Below, in pieces: positions 1 to 7,354 of a stretch of DNA of 9,160 nucleotides. Source of the DNA: Sedimenticola sp. (GTDB taxonomy: Bacteria > Pseudomonadota > Gammaproteobacteria > Chromatiales > Chromatiaceae). The stretch covers positions 1 through 9,160 of the forward strand of contig JALULB010000236.1 of the NCBI GenBank assembly GCA_027041035.1, given 5' to 3'. Below the pieces are notes generated by a model that was given only the letters and a program-made list of their open reading frames with translations, did not search any database and was not told where the DNA came from. How positions within the stretch are numbered: position 1 is the first letter of the stretch; every line of letters begins with the position of its first letter. Position numbers and translations under genes: made by a program.

Positions 1-92
1 AGGATATCCCGTTCCGACAGCAGCGCGGCGGCATCCGGCTGTGCCGAGGACGGCGTTCTGCTTGCCGCGCTGCTGTCGGAACGGGATATCCT
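1..92. repeat. Perfect 28-bp inverted repeat at the window's left end
   Basis: Bases 1-28 (AGGATATCCCGTTCCGACAG and eight more) are the exact reverse complement of bases 65-92, with a 36-base loop. The right arm encodes the conserved HrpB peptide AALLSERDIL, so it is the native copy. The left arm gives a peptide (RISRSDSSA) with no resemblance to HrpB. A repeat that begins exactly at base 1 is typical of a fold-back chimera at a contig end rather than a functional hairpin. Confidence 0.9.
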
Positions 93-1236
93 CTCGCGGG
101 ATGCTGCCGGCATGCCGTCCGCAGACCTGGATCCGCGCCTGCGGCTGCTGCGTCGCAACGGCGCCGGTGGTGATCGCCGCGCCTGTCAACGGGTGATACG
201 GGTCGCCGATCAGATCCGCCGCCTGCTCGGGAAATCGGCGCTGTCCGGCGGCCGGCACGAGGCGCTCGAATCGGACCTGGGTGGATTGCTCGCCCGTGCA
301 TTTCCGGATCGTATCGCGCGTCGCCATGCCGGCGGCCGCTATCGGCTGGTAAACGGTCGCATCGCCGCTCTCGACGACGCGGACCCCTTGATCGGCGAGG
401 ACTGCCTGGTGGTCGCGGAGTTGGATGGCGGCGAGCGGGAAGGGCGGATTCAACGCGCCGCCGGCATTCATCCGGACACCATTCGGCGGTTGTTTGCGTC
501 TCGCATCGTCACGCGCACCGCATTGCACTGGCGGGACGTGGGGCAGCGCTTCGACGCGGTATGCGAAACGCGACTGGGTGAATTGGTGTTGTCCGAGACA
601 CCGGCAAGCGACTTCCCCGCGCAAGCCGTCCGTGACCCCTGGCTGGCGCGGATTCGGCGACACGGTCTCTCCTGGTTGCGCTTCGACGAAGCTCTGGAGC
701 AATGGCTGGCGCGGGTCAACAGCCTGCACCATTGGTTACCGGAGTCGAATTGGCCGTTGCTGGATGAAAGCACGTTGCTGGCGCGTCTCGATGAATGGCT
801 GGCGCCATGGCTGGAGGGTGTGCGTACGCTGAAGTCCCTGCGCGGGCTGGATTTTTCCAGCCTGTTGAAGTCGCTATTGGACTGGGATCGACAGCAGCAA
901 CTGGAGCGTCTCGCGCCGGGCATGCTGCGAGTGCCGAGCGGTTCACGCAAGCGCCTGACGTATGCGGGCGACGGCTCGCCGCCGGTGCTGCGGGTCAGGT
1001 TGCAGGAGATGTTTGGACTGGAGCGAACGCCAACGGTGTGCGATGGACGGGTCGCGGTGATGATTCATCTGTTATCGCCGGCGCAGCGGCCGGTACAGCT
1101 CACCCGGGATATCGCCGGCTTCTGGGAGCATACCTATGCCGAGGTGCGCAAGGATCTGCGGGGGCGCTACCCGAAGCACTACTGGCCGGAGGATCCGCGC
1201 GCCGCGACCCCGACCGCGCGTGTCAAGCCCCGTTGA
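1..1236 (+). CDS. hrpB: ATP-dependent helicase HrpB, C-terminal part (5' truncated)
   Basis: HrpB is a DEAH-box RNA helicase homologue of proteobacteria; its role is poorly defined outside a few species. The reading frame is open from base 1 and ends at a TGA at 1234. Only the C-terminal portion is present (about 400 codons of a protein that is usually more than 800), so the helicase motor with its Walker and DEAH motifs lies off the window. Diagnostic segments are AALLSERDIL at about codons 22-31, typical of the post-helicase region, and the family's C-terminal signature: a QEMFGL segment, then VMIHLLSPAQRPVQLTRD, GFWEHTYAEVRKDLRGRYP and KHYWPEDP. The first nine codons (about 1-28) are probably not native, because those bases are an inverted copy of 65-92. 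The internal ATG at 112 is not the real start. The 3' end overlaps the convergent fimX gene by 14 bases. Confidence 0.93.
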   Translation, partial: RISRSDSSAAASGCAEDGVLLAALLSERDILSRDAAGMPSADLDPRLRLLRRNGAGGDRRACQRVIRVADQIRRLLGKSALSGGRHEALESDLGGLLARAFPDRIARRHAGGRYRLVNGRIAALDDADPLIGEDCLVVAELDGGEREGRIQRAAGIHPDTIRRLFASRIVTRTALHWRDVGQRFDAVCETRLGELVLSETPASDFPAQAVRDPWLARIRRHGLSWLRFDEALEQWLARVNSLHHWLPESNWPLLDESTLLARLDEWLAPWLEGVRTLKSLRGLDFSSLLKSLLDWDRQQQLERLAPGMLRVPSGSRKRLTYAGDGSPPVLRVRLQEMFGLERTPTVCDGRVAVMIHLLSPAQRPVQLTRDIAGFWEHTYAEVRKDLRGRYPKHYWPEDPRAATPTARVKPR

Positions 1237-3352
1237 AGTCGAAGGTGATGGTGTCGCTGGGATCCTGCAGAAAATAGCCCTGGATGTAGTTCACGCCGAT
1301 GGTCCACAGCACCGCCAGGCTGTTGGCATCCTCGACCGCGGTCGCGATGGTCTTGATGTCGAAGGACTGGGCGAGTTCGTTGGCCGCGCCGAGTTCCTCC
1401 TGCTTTTCCTGATTGTCGGCCAGATTGTCCATGAAATCCGGCGCCAGTTTGACGAAATCGAACTTGATGTGCTTCAGCAGGCCACGTGATTGCGGCGTGC
1501 GGCCGAACCGATCCAGCGCCACCTGGCAGCGAATCTTGCGCAAGCCCTCGATCAGCTGTTTCGATGCCTGGATATTGGTGCGCACGTCGGCTTCCTTCAA
1601 CTGGAAGACGATCCAGGCGCCTTTCGCCTGGCAGTCGCGCAAGCAGTCACACACCCACAGCAGGAACTCCTGGTCCTGAATCCCCTGCGAGGAAACATTC
1701 AGGAAGAAGTTGATCTTGCGGCCTTCCTTGCGCTGCCGGGCGAGTTCCTCGATGGCGTTCTTTATCACCCAGCGATCGATCTGACTCATCAGGTCGGCGT
1801 TTTCCGCGGGCTTCAGGAACTCGTCCGGCATGATGGTCTTGCCGTTCTCGCCGGGGAGACGCAGCATGACCGCATAGTTTTCCCGGGTGTCGCCCTGGAG
1901 GCTGACGATGGGTTGATAGACCAGGCTGAATCCATCGTTCTCCAATGCCTGACGAGTCAGCGCGAGCACGTTGCCGGCTTCGACACCGGGTTCCTCTTCG
2001 TCGAGGCATTCCTCGTCGATCAGGCTGTTATTGTATACGCAGACGCGATTGCCTCCCATCGAACTGGCGGATTCGCAGGCGCGAAAGGCGAGACCGATGT
2101 ACTCGTGACCGGCGGTGCGCGCGTAGTCGCCGCAGGCAACGATGCCGATGCTGCATGTCGGAGCGACAAAACGCTTGGTGTTTTCGAAGATATGTTCCTC
2201 GACGGCTTGTCTGATCTCTTCGCCAAGGGATTCGGCGTTGCCGAGTTCGCTGCCCTTGATCAGGATGCCGAACGAGGAATCGCTGACGTGCGCGCAGATC
2301 GCGCTGTCGGGCACCAGCGAGCGGATGATGCCCGAAACATCGAGGACGACGGAGTCCGCCGCCTTGATGCCGGAGATATGGTAGACCTCCTGAACATTGT
2401 CCAGGCTGACGATCATCAGATGGGCGTGCTCGCGGTCGCCAGCGCTCAGGCGCTCGTCGCATTCCTGCACGAAGGTGTCGCGGTTCAGCAGGCCGGTATG
2501 CAGATCCAGGCGTTGCAGCTCGCGGAGTTTTTCCTCCAACTCGTTGGTATTTCCCTGATCGCGGATGGTGATCTGGGTACAGGGCTCGCCATCCATATGC
2601 GCCGGCGAGAACTCCATGCGCGCCTGGAAGGACTTGCCGTTCGTGTTTCGGCATTGGGTATCCAGCGGCGTCTCGTCGGCCAGACTCGGCAGGCGGCGCA
2701 TGAATTTCTTCACCTTTGGCAGCTCATCCGGTTCGATCAGGTCGAGCAGCGGCACGTCGGCCAGCTCTTCCTCGTCGATATAGCCGAACAGTTGAAGATA
2801 GACCGGATTGGCGCGGATATGCATGCCGTCATGCACGTAGGCGATGGCATCGTGCGAGCATTCCATCAGTGTCGTGCAGCGCAGCTCTGTCGCCGCCAGT
2901 TCGTTCCGCGCTTCTTCGAGCTGGCGGCGTATCATGAGGTTATGGTATTCGCGCCTTACCACATGTTGCAGATGCAGCTTGTTGTCCGGGTTGACGATAT
3001 CGGCCACGCCCTGGCCGATGATCTCGACGACGGGGTTTGCCCGGTCGTCGAGCTCGCTGAGGTAGATCAGAATCGCGTCGCTGTCGGATTGGCGCAGCGC
3101 GCCGATGGTGGCGTGAATATCGCTGTGATCCGGATCGCCGACCGCCAGTATCAGGTCGCAGCAGTTGGCGGAGAGGGTATCGGTGAGTTGTTCCAGATCC
3201 TGTATCTGGCGGGGATGCACGGCGATGCCGGCGTTTCGCAGCATGCTGGCCAGCTCGTTGACCATGCTCAGGGAGGGGGCGATGACGAGCAATTCGATTG
3301 CCTGGTGTTCCGCTGCCAGCTTGCCGCTGATGTCTTCCATTCTTGCCGCCAT
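1223..3352 (-). CDS. fimX: FimX-like c-di-GMP receptor for type IV pili (REC-PAS-GGDEF-EAL, degenerate)
   Basis: FimX is a polar c-di-GMP receptor that promotes type IV pilus assembly and twitching, working with PilZ and the PilB ATPase in related bacteria. The 709-residue product has the FimX layout: a REC-like domain (about 18-135) lacking a clear phospho-acceptor Asp, a PAS domain (about 160-265) with DAIAYVHDGMHI and SFQARMEFSP segments very like Pseudomonas FimX as I recall it, a GGDEF domain (about 280-440), an acidic linker (about 445-460) and an EAL domain (about 460-700). The GGDEF motif is replaced by SDSSF (357-361). The EAL motif reads AVM (494-496), DDFG reads DRFG, and the AEGVE-like site reads ATAVE, so neither cyclase nor phosphodiesterase activity is expected. 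The NVSS segment, the LR after AVM and the QGYFLQ tail, typical of ligand-binding EAL folds, remain. Start: ATG at 3352 with a weak GAG upstream; ATG at 3340 is an alternative. It lies 270 bases downstream of the fimW-like gene on the same strand. Confidence 0.88.
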   Translation of the reverse strand: MAARMEDISGKLAAEHQAIELLVIAPSLSMVNELASMLRNAGIAVHPRQIQDLEQLTDTLSANCCDLILAVGDPDHSDIHATIGALRQSDSDAILIYLSELDDRANPVVEIIGQGVADIVNPDNKLHLQHVVRREYHNLMIRRQLEEARNELAATELRCTTLMECSHDAIAYVHDGMHIRANPVYLQLFGYIDEEELADVPLLDLIEPDELPKVKKFMRRLPSLADETPLDTQCRNTNGKSFQARMEFSPAHMDGEPCTQITIRDQGNTNELEEKLRELQRLDLHTGLLNRDTFVQECDERLSAGDREHAHLMIVSLDNVQEVYHISGIKAADSVVLDVSGIIRSLVPDSAICAHVSDSSFGILIKGSELGNAESLGEEIRQAVEEHIFENTKRFVAPTCSIGIVACGDYARTAGHEYIGLAFRACESASSMGGNRVCVYNNSLIDEECLDEEEPGVEAGNVLALTRQALENDGFSLVYQPIVSLQGDTRENYAVMLRLPGENGKTIMPDEFLKPAENADLMSQIDRWVIKNAIEELARQRKEGRKINFFLNVSSQGIQDQEFLLWVCDCLRDCQAKGAWIVFQLKEADVRTNIQASKQLIEGLRKIRCQVALDRFGRTPQSRGLLKHIKFDFVKLAPDFMDNLADNQEKQEELGAANELAQSFDIKTIATAVEDANSLAVLWTIGVNYIQGYFLQDPSDTITFDFNGA

Positions 3353-3410
3353 AGTCGTTTCTCAGCCTGGGTCGGATAAGCCCTGTTGTCTTGGATGGTG
3401 ATGCTTTACC

Positions 3411-3474
3411 GGGAGGCTGCCGGTTAGGGGTAATCTACCGCATCGTTACGATTCCCTAGATCCGCCAGCCTCCC
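3411..3474. repeat. Long nested imperfect hairpin upstream of fimX
   Basis: GGGAGGCTG (3411-3419) is the exact reverse complement of 3466-3474. After one C:C mismatch the pairing resumes with CGG/CCG (3421-3423 with 3462-3464). Further inside, two alternative pairings exist: TAGGG/CCCTA (3425-3429 with 3454-3458) plus AATC/GATT, or ATCTA/TAGAT (3433-3437 with 3457-3461) around the palindrome ATCGTTACGAT (3442-3452). The element ends 59 bases before the fimX start, so it would sit in the leader RNA or act as an operator. There is no T-run after it on either strand, so it is not a standard terminator. Its function is unknown. Confidence 0.7.
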
Positions 3475-3622
3475 AAGTGATATTATTCAGTGAGTAGGCG
3501 CTAGTTTGTTCCAGCGCGCCACGCCGCGTCAAATAGGATGGTGATCAAACCCGCTTATGCTGTCAATAGCGTTTTTACCGCGTGCCGACGGGTGGTCGTG
3601 TTTTACATATTCTGTAACATCC

Positions 3623-5446
3623 TTATAACAAAGCCCAGACCCCGGCGTCGTTGCCGTCATCGCTGTCACCGGTTGCCTGGCCTTCGTCGAGACTCCCGGG
3701 TTCCTTGTCGTCGCGGTCGATACGCTGGTAGCCATAACGGTTGAATGCCGGCGTGGATTCCATGAACTGGGTGAGTTTCAGGGTGAACCGGTCGTCGCCG
3801 GCATGCACTTCCAGGATACGCGATTCGATCTCGAAATTGGGCGGTAGCAGCACGCTGCTGTCCTGGGAGGCCGAGGTGATCTCCGGCAGCAGCAGGCCGC
3901 TGACCGCGCCACCGCTGGCGTTGATGCTGCGTGGCGACAGGCGGGCGGCGGTACATACCGGGGCGATGATCTCGATGCCGACATGCAGGCTTTCGCCGGG
4001 ATGGTTGGTCAGCCAGCGCACCACGGCCACGCTGTAGCTCTGCTTCTTCGTCGGCGATTGGATGCCCAGCAACTCGCCGACCTTTATCCGGGGAGCCTTG
4101 TCTGCGGGCCACACCAGACAATAACCGCTGGCGCTTTCGTTCGCGGACTGGCAGGCGAAGAGTGGCGAATCACCCGCTTTGTGGTCGCTGCCGTAACCCG
4201 AGGTGCTGGGTTCGCTGTCCGGTTGTTGGGTGCTGAAACTTTCCGGGAAAAGCTCTTCGCCGAGTGGGTTGCGTGAATCGAGATCCGTCAGACCGGAGAG
4301 CGGAGGATGGCGTGTCGTCATGACGCTGCTGTAATCGCTCTCGACCGAGTTTTCGTCACTGGCCGTCAGCATCCGATAGAGGGTGTTGAGCCCCTTTACC
4401 AGGTTCAACTCGAAATGCAGTTTGGTACGCACGAAGTTGCGTTCCGAGTTGCGCAGGATGCCGATGATCTGCCGGTAGAGCTGAAGCTGAAAGCGGTTGC
4501 TTTTACGTTGCCCTGGCTGGATCGCGGCAAAGCGCTTGCGCAGATGCTGAACGAAACCGCCGCATTCGAATACCAGGTGATGGCGTGGGACCAGTGCGTC
4601 GAAAGCCTCGATGGCGGCGGGAGGCGCGTCACTCAGCAGATCGACCGCGTAACGTATCGTCGTGCCGGTGGCCGTGGGTGGCGGTACCTCGTGGTCCAGC
4701 GTGATGTGCTCGGACCACTCGGGAAGCAGGCGTATCACGGCCTGCAACTGTGCGTTGGTGAGCTGATGTGGTGCGCATACGGAAAGCGCGCAGACCTGCG
4801 TGTAGAGATCCTCCAGCGTCGATTCCGTCGACTCGGCGCCGTTTTCCATGCGCACGGGTATGCCGCAGACGTTGTTCTGCCAGGCGTAGGCGTAGAGCTT
4901 GTGAAGCTCTTGCCAGCTACCCTCGGGCGACGCCTCGTAGTGCTGCGCGGATTGGCGATGCACCATGCCGAGATAGCACACCGCGCGATGCAGGGAGACG
5001 ATCAACAGATTGTTGTCGAACTGGCGCTGCCGGTTGACCAACTGGCTGACGATGATCTTGTAGCTCAGGGTCAGTTCGAGGTAGAGCTCGCGGCACAGAA
5101 TGGCGATCTTGCGATTCTTGCGAGAGAGCGGCAAGGCACTGTCGATATAGTATTTTTCCAGGTTCGCGACGATATAACCGACCTCGGGCAGGAAGAGTTC
5201 GGCGATCCGCAGGCGCGTCTTCGGCGGCATCTCTATGCGGTTGAAATCGATGATGGCGTTGAATATCCGGCGTGAAACCTCGCCGAGGTTGGCGCGCGGC
5301 AGGCGTTCCAGCCAGCGGGAACACTTCTTGGCGTCGTTGAGCACGGTTTCGCGGGGCGCGCGCGACTGCTCTGGCAGGTTGAGATCGAGCACCGGCCGTT
5401 GATCGTTCTTGTCTGTTTTTCCGCCCTTTAGTCTTATCGGTATCAT
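3623..5446 (-). CDS. PilZ-like c-di-GMP receptor, probable FimW homologue
   Basis: The product resembles the hypothetical gene next to fimX in pseudomonads, described there as FimW, a c-di-GMP receptor needed for surface attachment and pili; this assignment rests on gene position, length and overall look. Residue numbers here count from a TTG at 5524. The N-terminal two thirds (about 60-390) is a helical domain of unknown function (segments CSRWLERLPRANLGEVSRRI and RNSERNFVRTKLHFELNLVK). A low-complexity linker (about 390-455) leads to a PilZ-like domain (about 455-585) with the NxSxxG motif NESASG at 462-467 and a SVAVVRWL...VGIEIIAP strand pair. The usual RxxxR motif is missing just before it. 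The tail (about 602-626) is acidic. I prefer the ATG at 5446 over the TTG at 5524, because the extra 26 residues are low-complexity and TTG starts are rare; neither has a clear Shine-Dalgarno site. The stop is TAA at 3623-3625. Confidence 0.75.
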   Translation of the reverse strand: MIPIRLKGGKTDKNDQRPVLDLNLPEQSRAPRETVLNDAKKCSRWLERLPRANLGEVSRRIFNAIIDFNRIEMPPKTRLRIAELFLPEVGYIVANLEKYYIDSALPLSRKNRKIAILCRELYLELTLSYKIIVSQLVNRQRQFDNNLLIVSLHRAVCYLGMVHRQSAQHYEASPEGSWQELHKLYAYAWQNNVCGIPVRMENGAESTESTLEDLYTQVCALSVCAPHQLTNAQLQAVIRLLPEWSEHITLDHEVPPPTATGTTIRYAVDLLSDAPPAAIEAFDALVPRHHLVFECGGFVQHLRKRFAAIQPGQRKSNRFQLQLYRQIIGILRNSERNFVRTKLHFELNLVKGLNTLYRMLTASDENSVESDYSSVMTTRHPPLSGLTDLDSRNPLGEELFPESFSTQQPDSEPSTSGYGSDHKAGDSPLFACQSANESASGYCLVWPADKAPRIKVGELLGIQSPTKKQSYSVAVVRWLTNHPGESLHVGIEIIAPVCTAARLSPRSINASGGAVSGLLLPEITSASQDSSVLLPPNFEIESRILEVHAGDDRFTLKLTQFMESTPAFNRYGYQRIDRDDKEPGSLDEGQATGDSDDGNDAGVWALL

Positions 5447-5753
5447 CTGGGTCGTCTGTTCGCCAGGACTCGGTAGTGGTTTGCCCGGCACTCGTGCTGA
5501 AAAGTGCGTCTTTGCTGAGTTCAAAGATATCGTGGTCGAGAACTTCCCGATGCTCAGATGCTCAACTGAAATTAGGAATGGGAAGCGTGACTGGCTGCTC
5601 TCCGTCGACTAGTGGCGGAACCAGTGAGTATTAATGTCAAGGAACTATAAAAATCCTTCAGCGTATATTACCCCAAATCTATAAGCGGCGCCCACTTTAT
5701 CCCCCTGCCCGCGGTTCGCCGGAATCCGGTATTCGATCGCTGCTGGCAACGCA
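5447..5753. other. Upstream region of the fimW-like gene, no gene seen
   Basis: This stretch separates the start of the fimW-like gene from the stop codon of epmB, both on the minus strand. It is visibly AT-richer between about 5620 and 5700 than the surrounding genes, as expected for a promoter. On the minus strand there is a perfect TTGACA (5640 down to 5635), but no good -10 hexamer lies 16-18 bases beyond it, so I do not call a defined promoter. A TAATAT occurs on the minus strand near 5670, also without a convincing partner. A palindrome CCGGAATCCGG (5719-5729) follows the epmB stop but has no T-run, so no intrinsic terminator is evident. Confidence 0.45.
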
Positions 5754-6752
5754 TCAGAACAGCGGCGATTTCGCCGCTTCACCACTGATTTCGCTTACCA
5801 GGCGCGGGACCAGGTAACCGGGCAGCAGGGCGCGAAGCCGACGATGGATGTCGCCAGCCGTTGCTTCGGCAACCGCGAAATGCGCGGTACCACTGGCCTT
5901 GTCGAGCATGTGCAGGTAGTACGGCAGGATGCCGGCATCGAACAGGCGGTGGCTGAGTTCGGCGAGGATCTCGGCGTCGTCGTTGATCCCGCGAAGCAGC
6001 ACGCTCTGATTCAGCAGCGCATCGCAACACGCGCGGAAGTCGCGCAGCGCATCGGTCACGTCCCCGGCCAGTTCGCGCGGATGATTGGCGTGTACGACGA
6101 GTACGGTCTTCAGCCGGCTACGCCAGAGCAGCCCGGAGAGGGCGGTATCGAGCCGATCCGGCAAGACGATCGGCAGGCGGCTGTGGATGCGCAGAGTGCG
6201 CAGATGCGGGATGGTTTCCAGCATCTCGACCAGTTCGGTCAGACGCGCATTGGAGAGCGTCAATGGATCACCGCCACTGAGGATGATCTCATGGATCCCG
6301 GCATGCGCCGTCAGGTAGGCGCGGATGGCCTCCAGATCCGCGTGTTGATCGGCATACGGGAAATTGCGCCGAAAACAGTAGCGGCAATGGATCGCGCAGG
6401 CGCCGGTCATCACCAGCAGGGCGCGACCATGATACTTGTGGATGATGCCGGGTTGCGGGCTGGCGGCCAGGTCACCCACCGGGTCGGCGCTGAATCCCGC
6501 CGCCCGCGTCGCTTCCGCGCCGTCGGGGAGGATCTGTTTCAGCAGCGGATCGTCGGGGTTTCCCTTGGCGATGCGATCCAGGTAGCTCAGCGGCGCCTTC
6601 AGGCGGAACAGGCGGCTGGCCTCCCGCATGCCCGGCAACCGGTTCCGGGGAATGCGGACATAGTCGGCGAGTGCGTCCGGATCGCTGATGGCGTCGCGCA
6701 ACTGCTTCGTCCAGTCGTCGCGCTGCACGATCCGGCGGCTTCGGGTTATCAT
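5754..6752 (-). CDS. epmB: EF-P beta-lysylation protein EpmB (radical SAM lysine 2,3-aminomutase)
   Basis: EpmB converts (S)-lysine to (R)-beta-lysine with a [4Fe-4S] cluster, S-adenosylmethionine and pyridoxal phosphate, supplying the group that EpmA attaches to EF-P. The 332-residue product carries the radical SAM cysteine motif as CAIHCRYC (Cys119, Cys123, Cys126), then [14 protein letters not shown], which matches the family's SAM-binding segment, then [15 protein letters not shown] and [18 protein letters not shown]. The C-terminal GEAAKSPLF keeps Lys328, which aligns with the PLP-binding lysine of aminomutases. The length fits EpmB rather than the longer clostridial catabolic enzymes, which have a C-terminal oligomerisation extension. 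The ATG at 6752 has a GGA about 11 bases upstream. The gene is divergent from efp with only 29 bases between the two start codons, which supports the EF-P role. Confidence 0.96.
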   Translation of the reverse strand: MITRSRRIVQRDDWTKQLRDAISDPDALADYVRIPRNRLPGMREASRLFRLKAPLSYLDRIAKGNPDDPLLKQILPDGAEATRAAGFSADPVGDLAASPQPGIIHKYHGRALLVMTGACAIHCRYCFRRNFPYADQHADLEAIRAYLTAHAGIHEIILSGGDPLTLSNARLTELVEMLETIPHLRTLRIHSRLPIVLPDRLDTALSGLLWRSRLKTVLVVHANHPRELAGDVTDALRDFRACCDALLNQSVLLRGINDDAEILAELSHRLFDAGILPYYLHMLDKASGTAHFAVAEATAGDIHRRLRALLPGYLVPRLVSEISGEAAKSPLF

Positions 6753-6781
6753 TGGCGTTTTTTCCAGATGGTAGTCGAGAT
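6724..6781 (+). promoter_or_regulatory. Possible efp promoter overlapping the epmB start
   Basis: The gap between the epmB and efp start codons is only 29 bases, so the promoters of these divergent genes must overlap coding sequence or each other. On the plus strand TATCAT (6747-6752) matches five of six positions of the sigma-70 -10 element and covers the epmB start codon. The bases 17 upstream (6724-6729, TGCACG) are a poor -35. A GAG at 6776-6778 may serve as the efp ribosome-binding site. The assignment is tentative. Confidence 0.25.
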
Positions 6782-7354
6782 ATGGCCAGCTATAGTACCA
6801 ATGAGTTTCGCGGCGGACTCAAGATAATGTTGGACGGTGATCCGTGCAGCATCATCGAGAACGAATTCGTCAAGCCCGGCAAGGGACAGGCGTTCAACCG
6901 CGTGAAGATCCGCAACCTGCGTACCGGTCGGGTGCTGGAGAAGACCTTTCGTTCCGGCGAATCTGTCGAGGCGGCGGATGTCATGGAGACCCAGCTGCAA
7001 TATCTCTACGCCGACGGCGAGTATTGGCACTTCATGGATCCCGATACCTTCGAACAGGTCGCCGCGGACGAGAAGGCCGTTGGTGACGCGGTGAAATGGA
7101 TCAAGGAACAGGACGTATGCACCGTCACGTTGTGGGACGGCGTGCCGATCATCGTCGAGCCGCCGAATTTTGTCATACTGACGATCACCGAGACCGACCC
7201 CGGTCTGAAGGGCGACACCTCCGGCGGTGGCGGCAAGCCGGCGACACTCGAGACCGGCGCGGTGGTGCGAGTGCCGCTGTTCGTCCAGAGCGGTGACGTG
7301 ATCAAGGTCGACGCGCGCTCCGGTGAGTATGTCTCGCGCGCCAAGGATGACTGA
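6782..7354 (+). CDS. efp: Translation elongation factor P
   Basis: EF-P binds between the ribosomal P and E sites and restores peptide-bond formation at polyproline stretches. The 190-residue product aligns along its whole length with E. coli EF-P from [19 protein letters not shown] to the end, [11 protein letters not shown]. The modification loop is [11 protein letters not shown] with Lys34 at the expected position, so it belongs to the lysine-modified class served by EpmA/EpmB and not the arginine-rhamnosylated class. Conserved later segments include [18 protein letters not shown], and [20 protein letters not shown] in the third domain. The reading frame is open back to an ATG at 6752, but the family start and a GAG upstream point to 6782. 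The last 8 bases overlap epmA, so the two are very likely cotranscribed and translationally coupled. Confidence 0.98.
   Translation: MASYSTNEFRGGLKIMLDGDPCSIIENEFVKPGKGQAFNRVKIRNLRTGRVLEKTFRSGESVEAADVMETQLQYLYADGEYWHFMDPDTFEQVAADEKAVGDAVKWIKEQDVCTVTLWDGVPIIVEPPNFVILTITETDPGLKGDTSGGGGKPATLETGAVVRVPLFVQSGDVIKVDARSGEYVSRAKDD

Noticed and set aside
1490..3379. A 629-codon open frame on the plus strand, antisense to nearly all of fimX
   Set aside because: The minus-strand frame encodes clear FimX domains. The antisense frame gives no recognisable motif and is the usual by-product of GC-rich codon use.
3535..3575. A sigma-70 promoter for fimX from TTGACA near 3564 on the minus strand
   Set aside because: The -35 is perfect but the hexamer 17 bases on (CACCAT) matches only three of six positions, so I do not call it.
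4307..5275. A 322-codon plus-strand frame inside the fimW-like gene
   Set aside because: It is antisense to a gene with a PilZ-like motif and conserved context; no domain is recognisable in the plus-strand product.
6752..6781. N-terminal extension of EF-P from the ATG at 6752
   Set aside because: EF-P homologues begin at the equivalent of 6782, which places the modified lysine at residue 34; the extension has no family similarity.
5844..6827. A 327-codon plus-strand frame antisense to epmB
   Set aside because: EpmB on the minus strand has a full radical SAM motif and family length; the plus frame also runs into the efp start in another frame.
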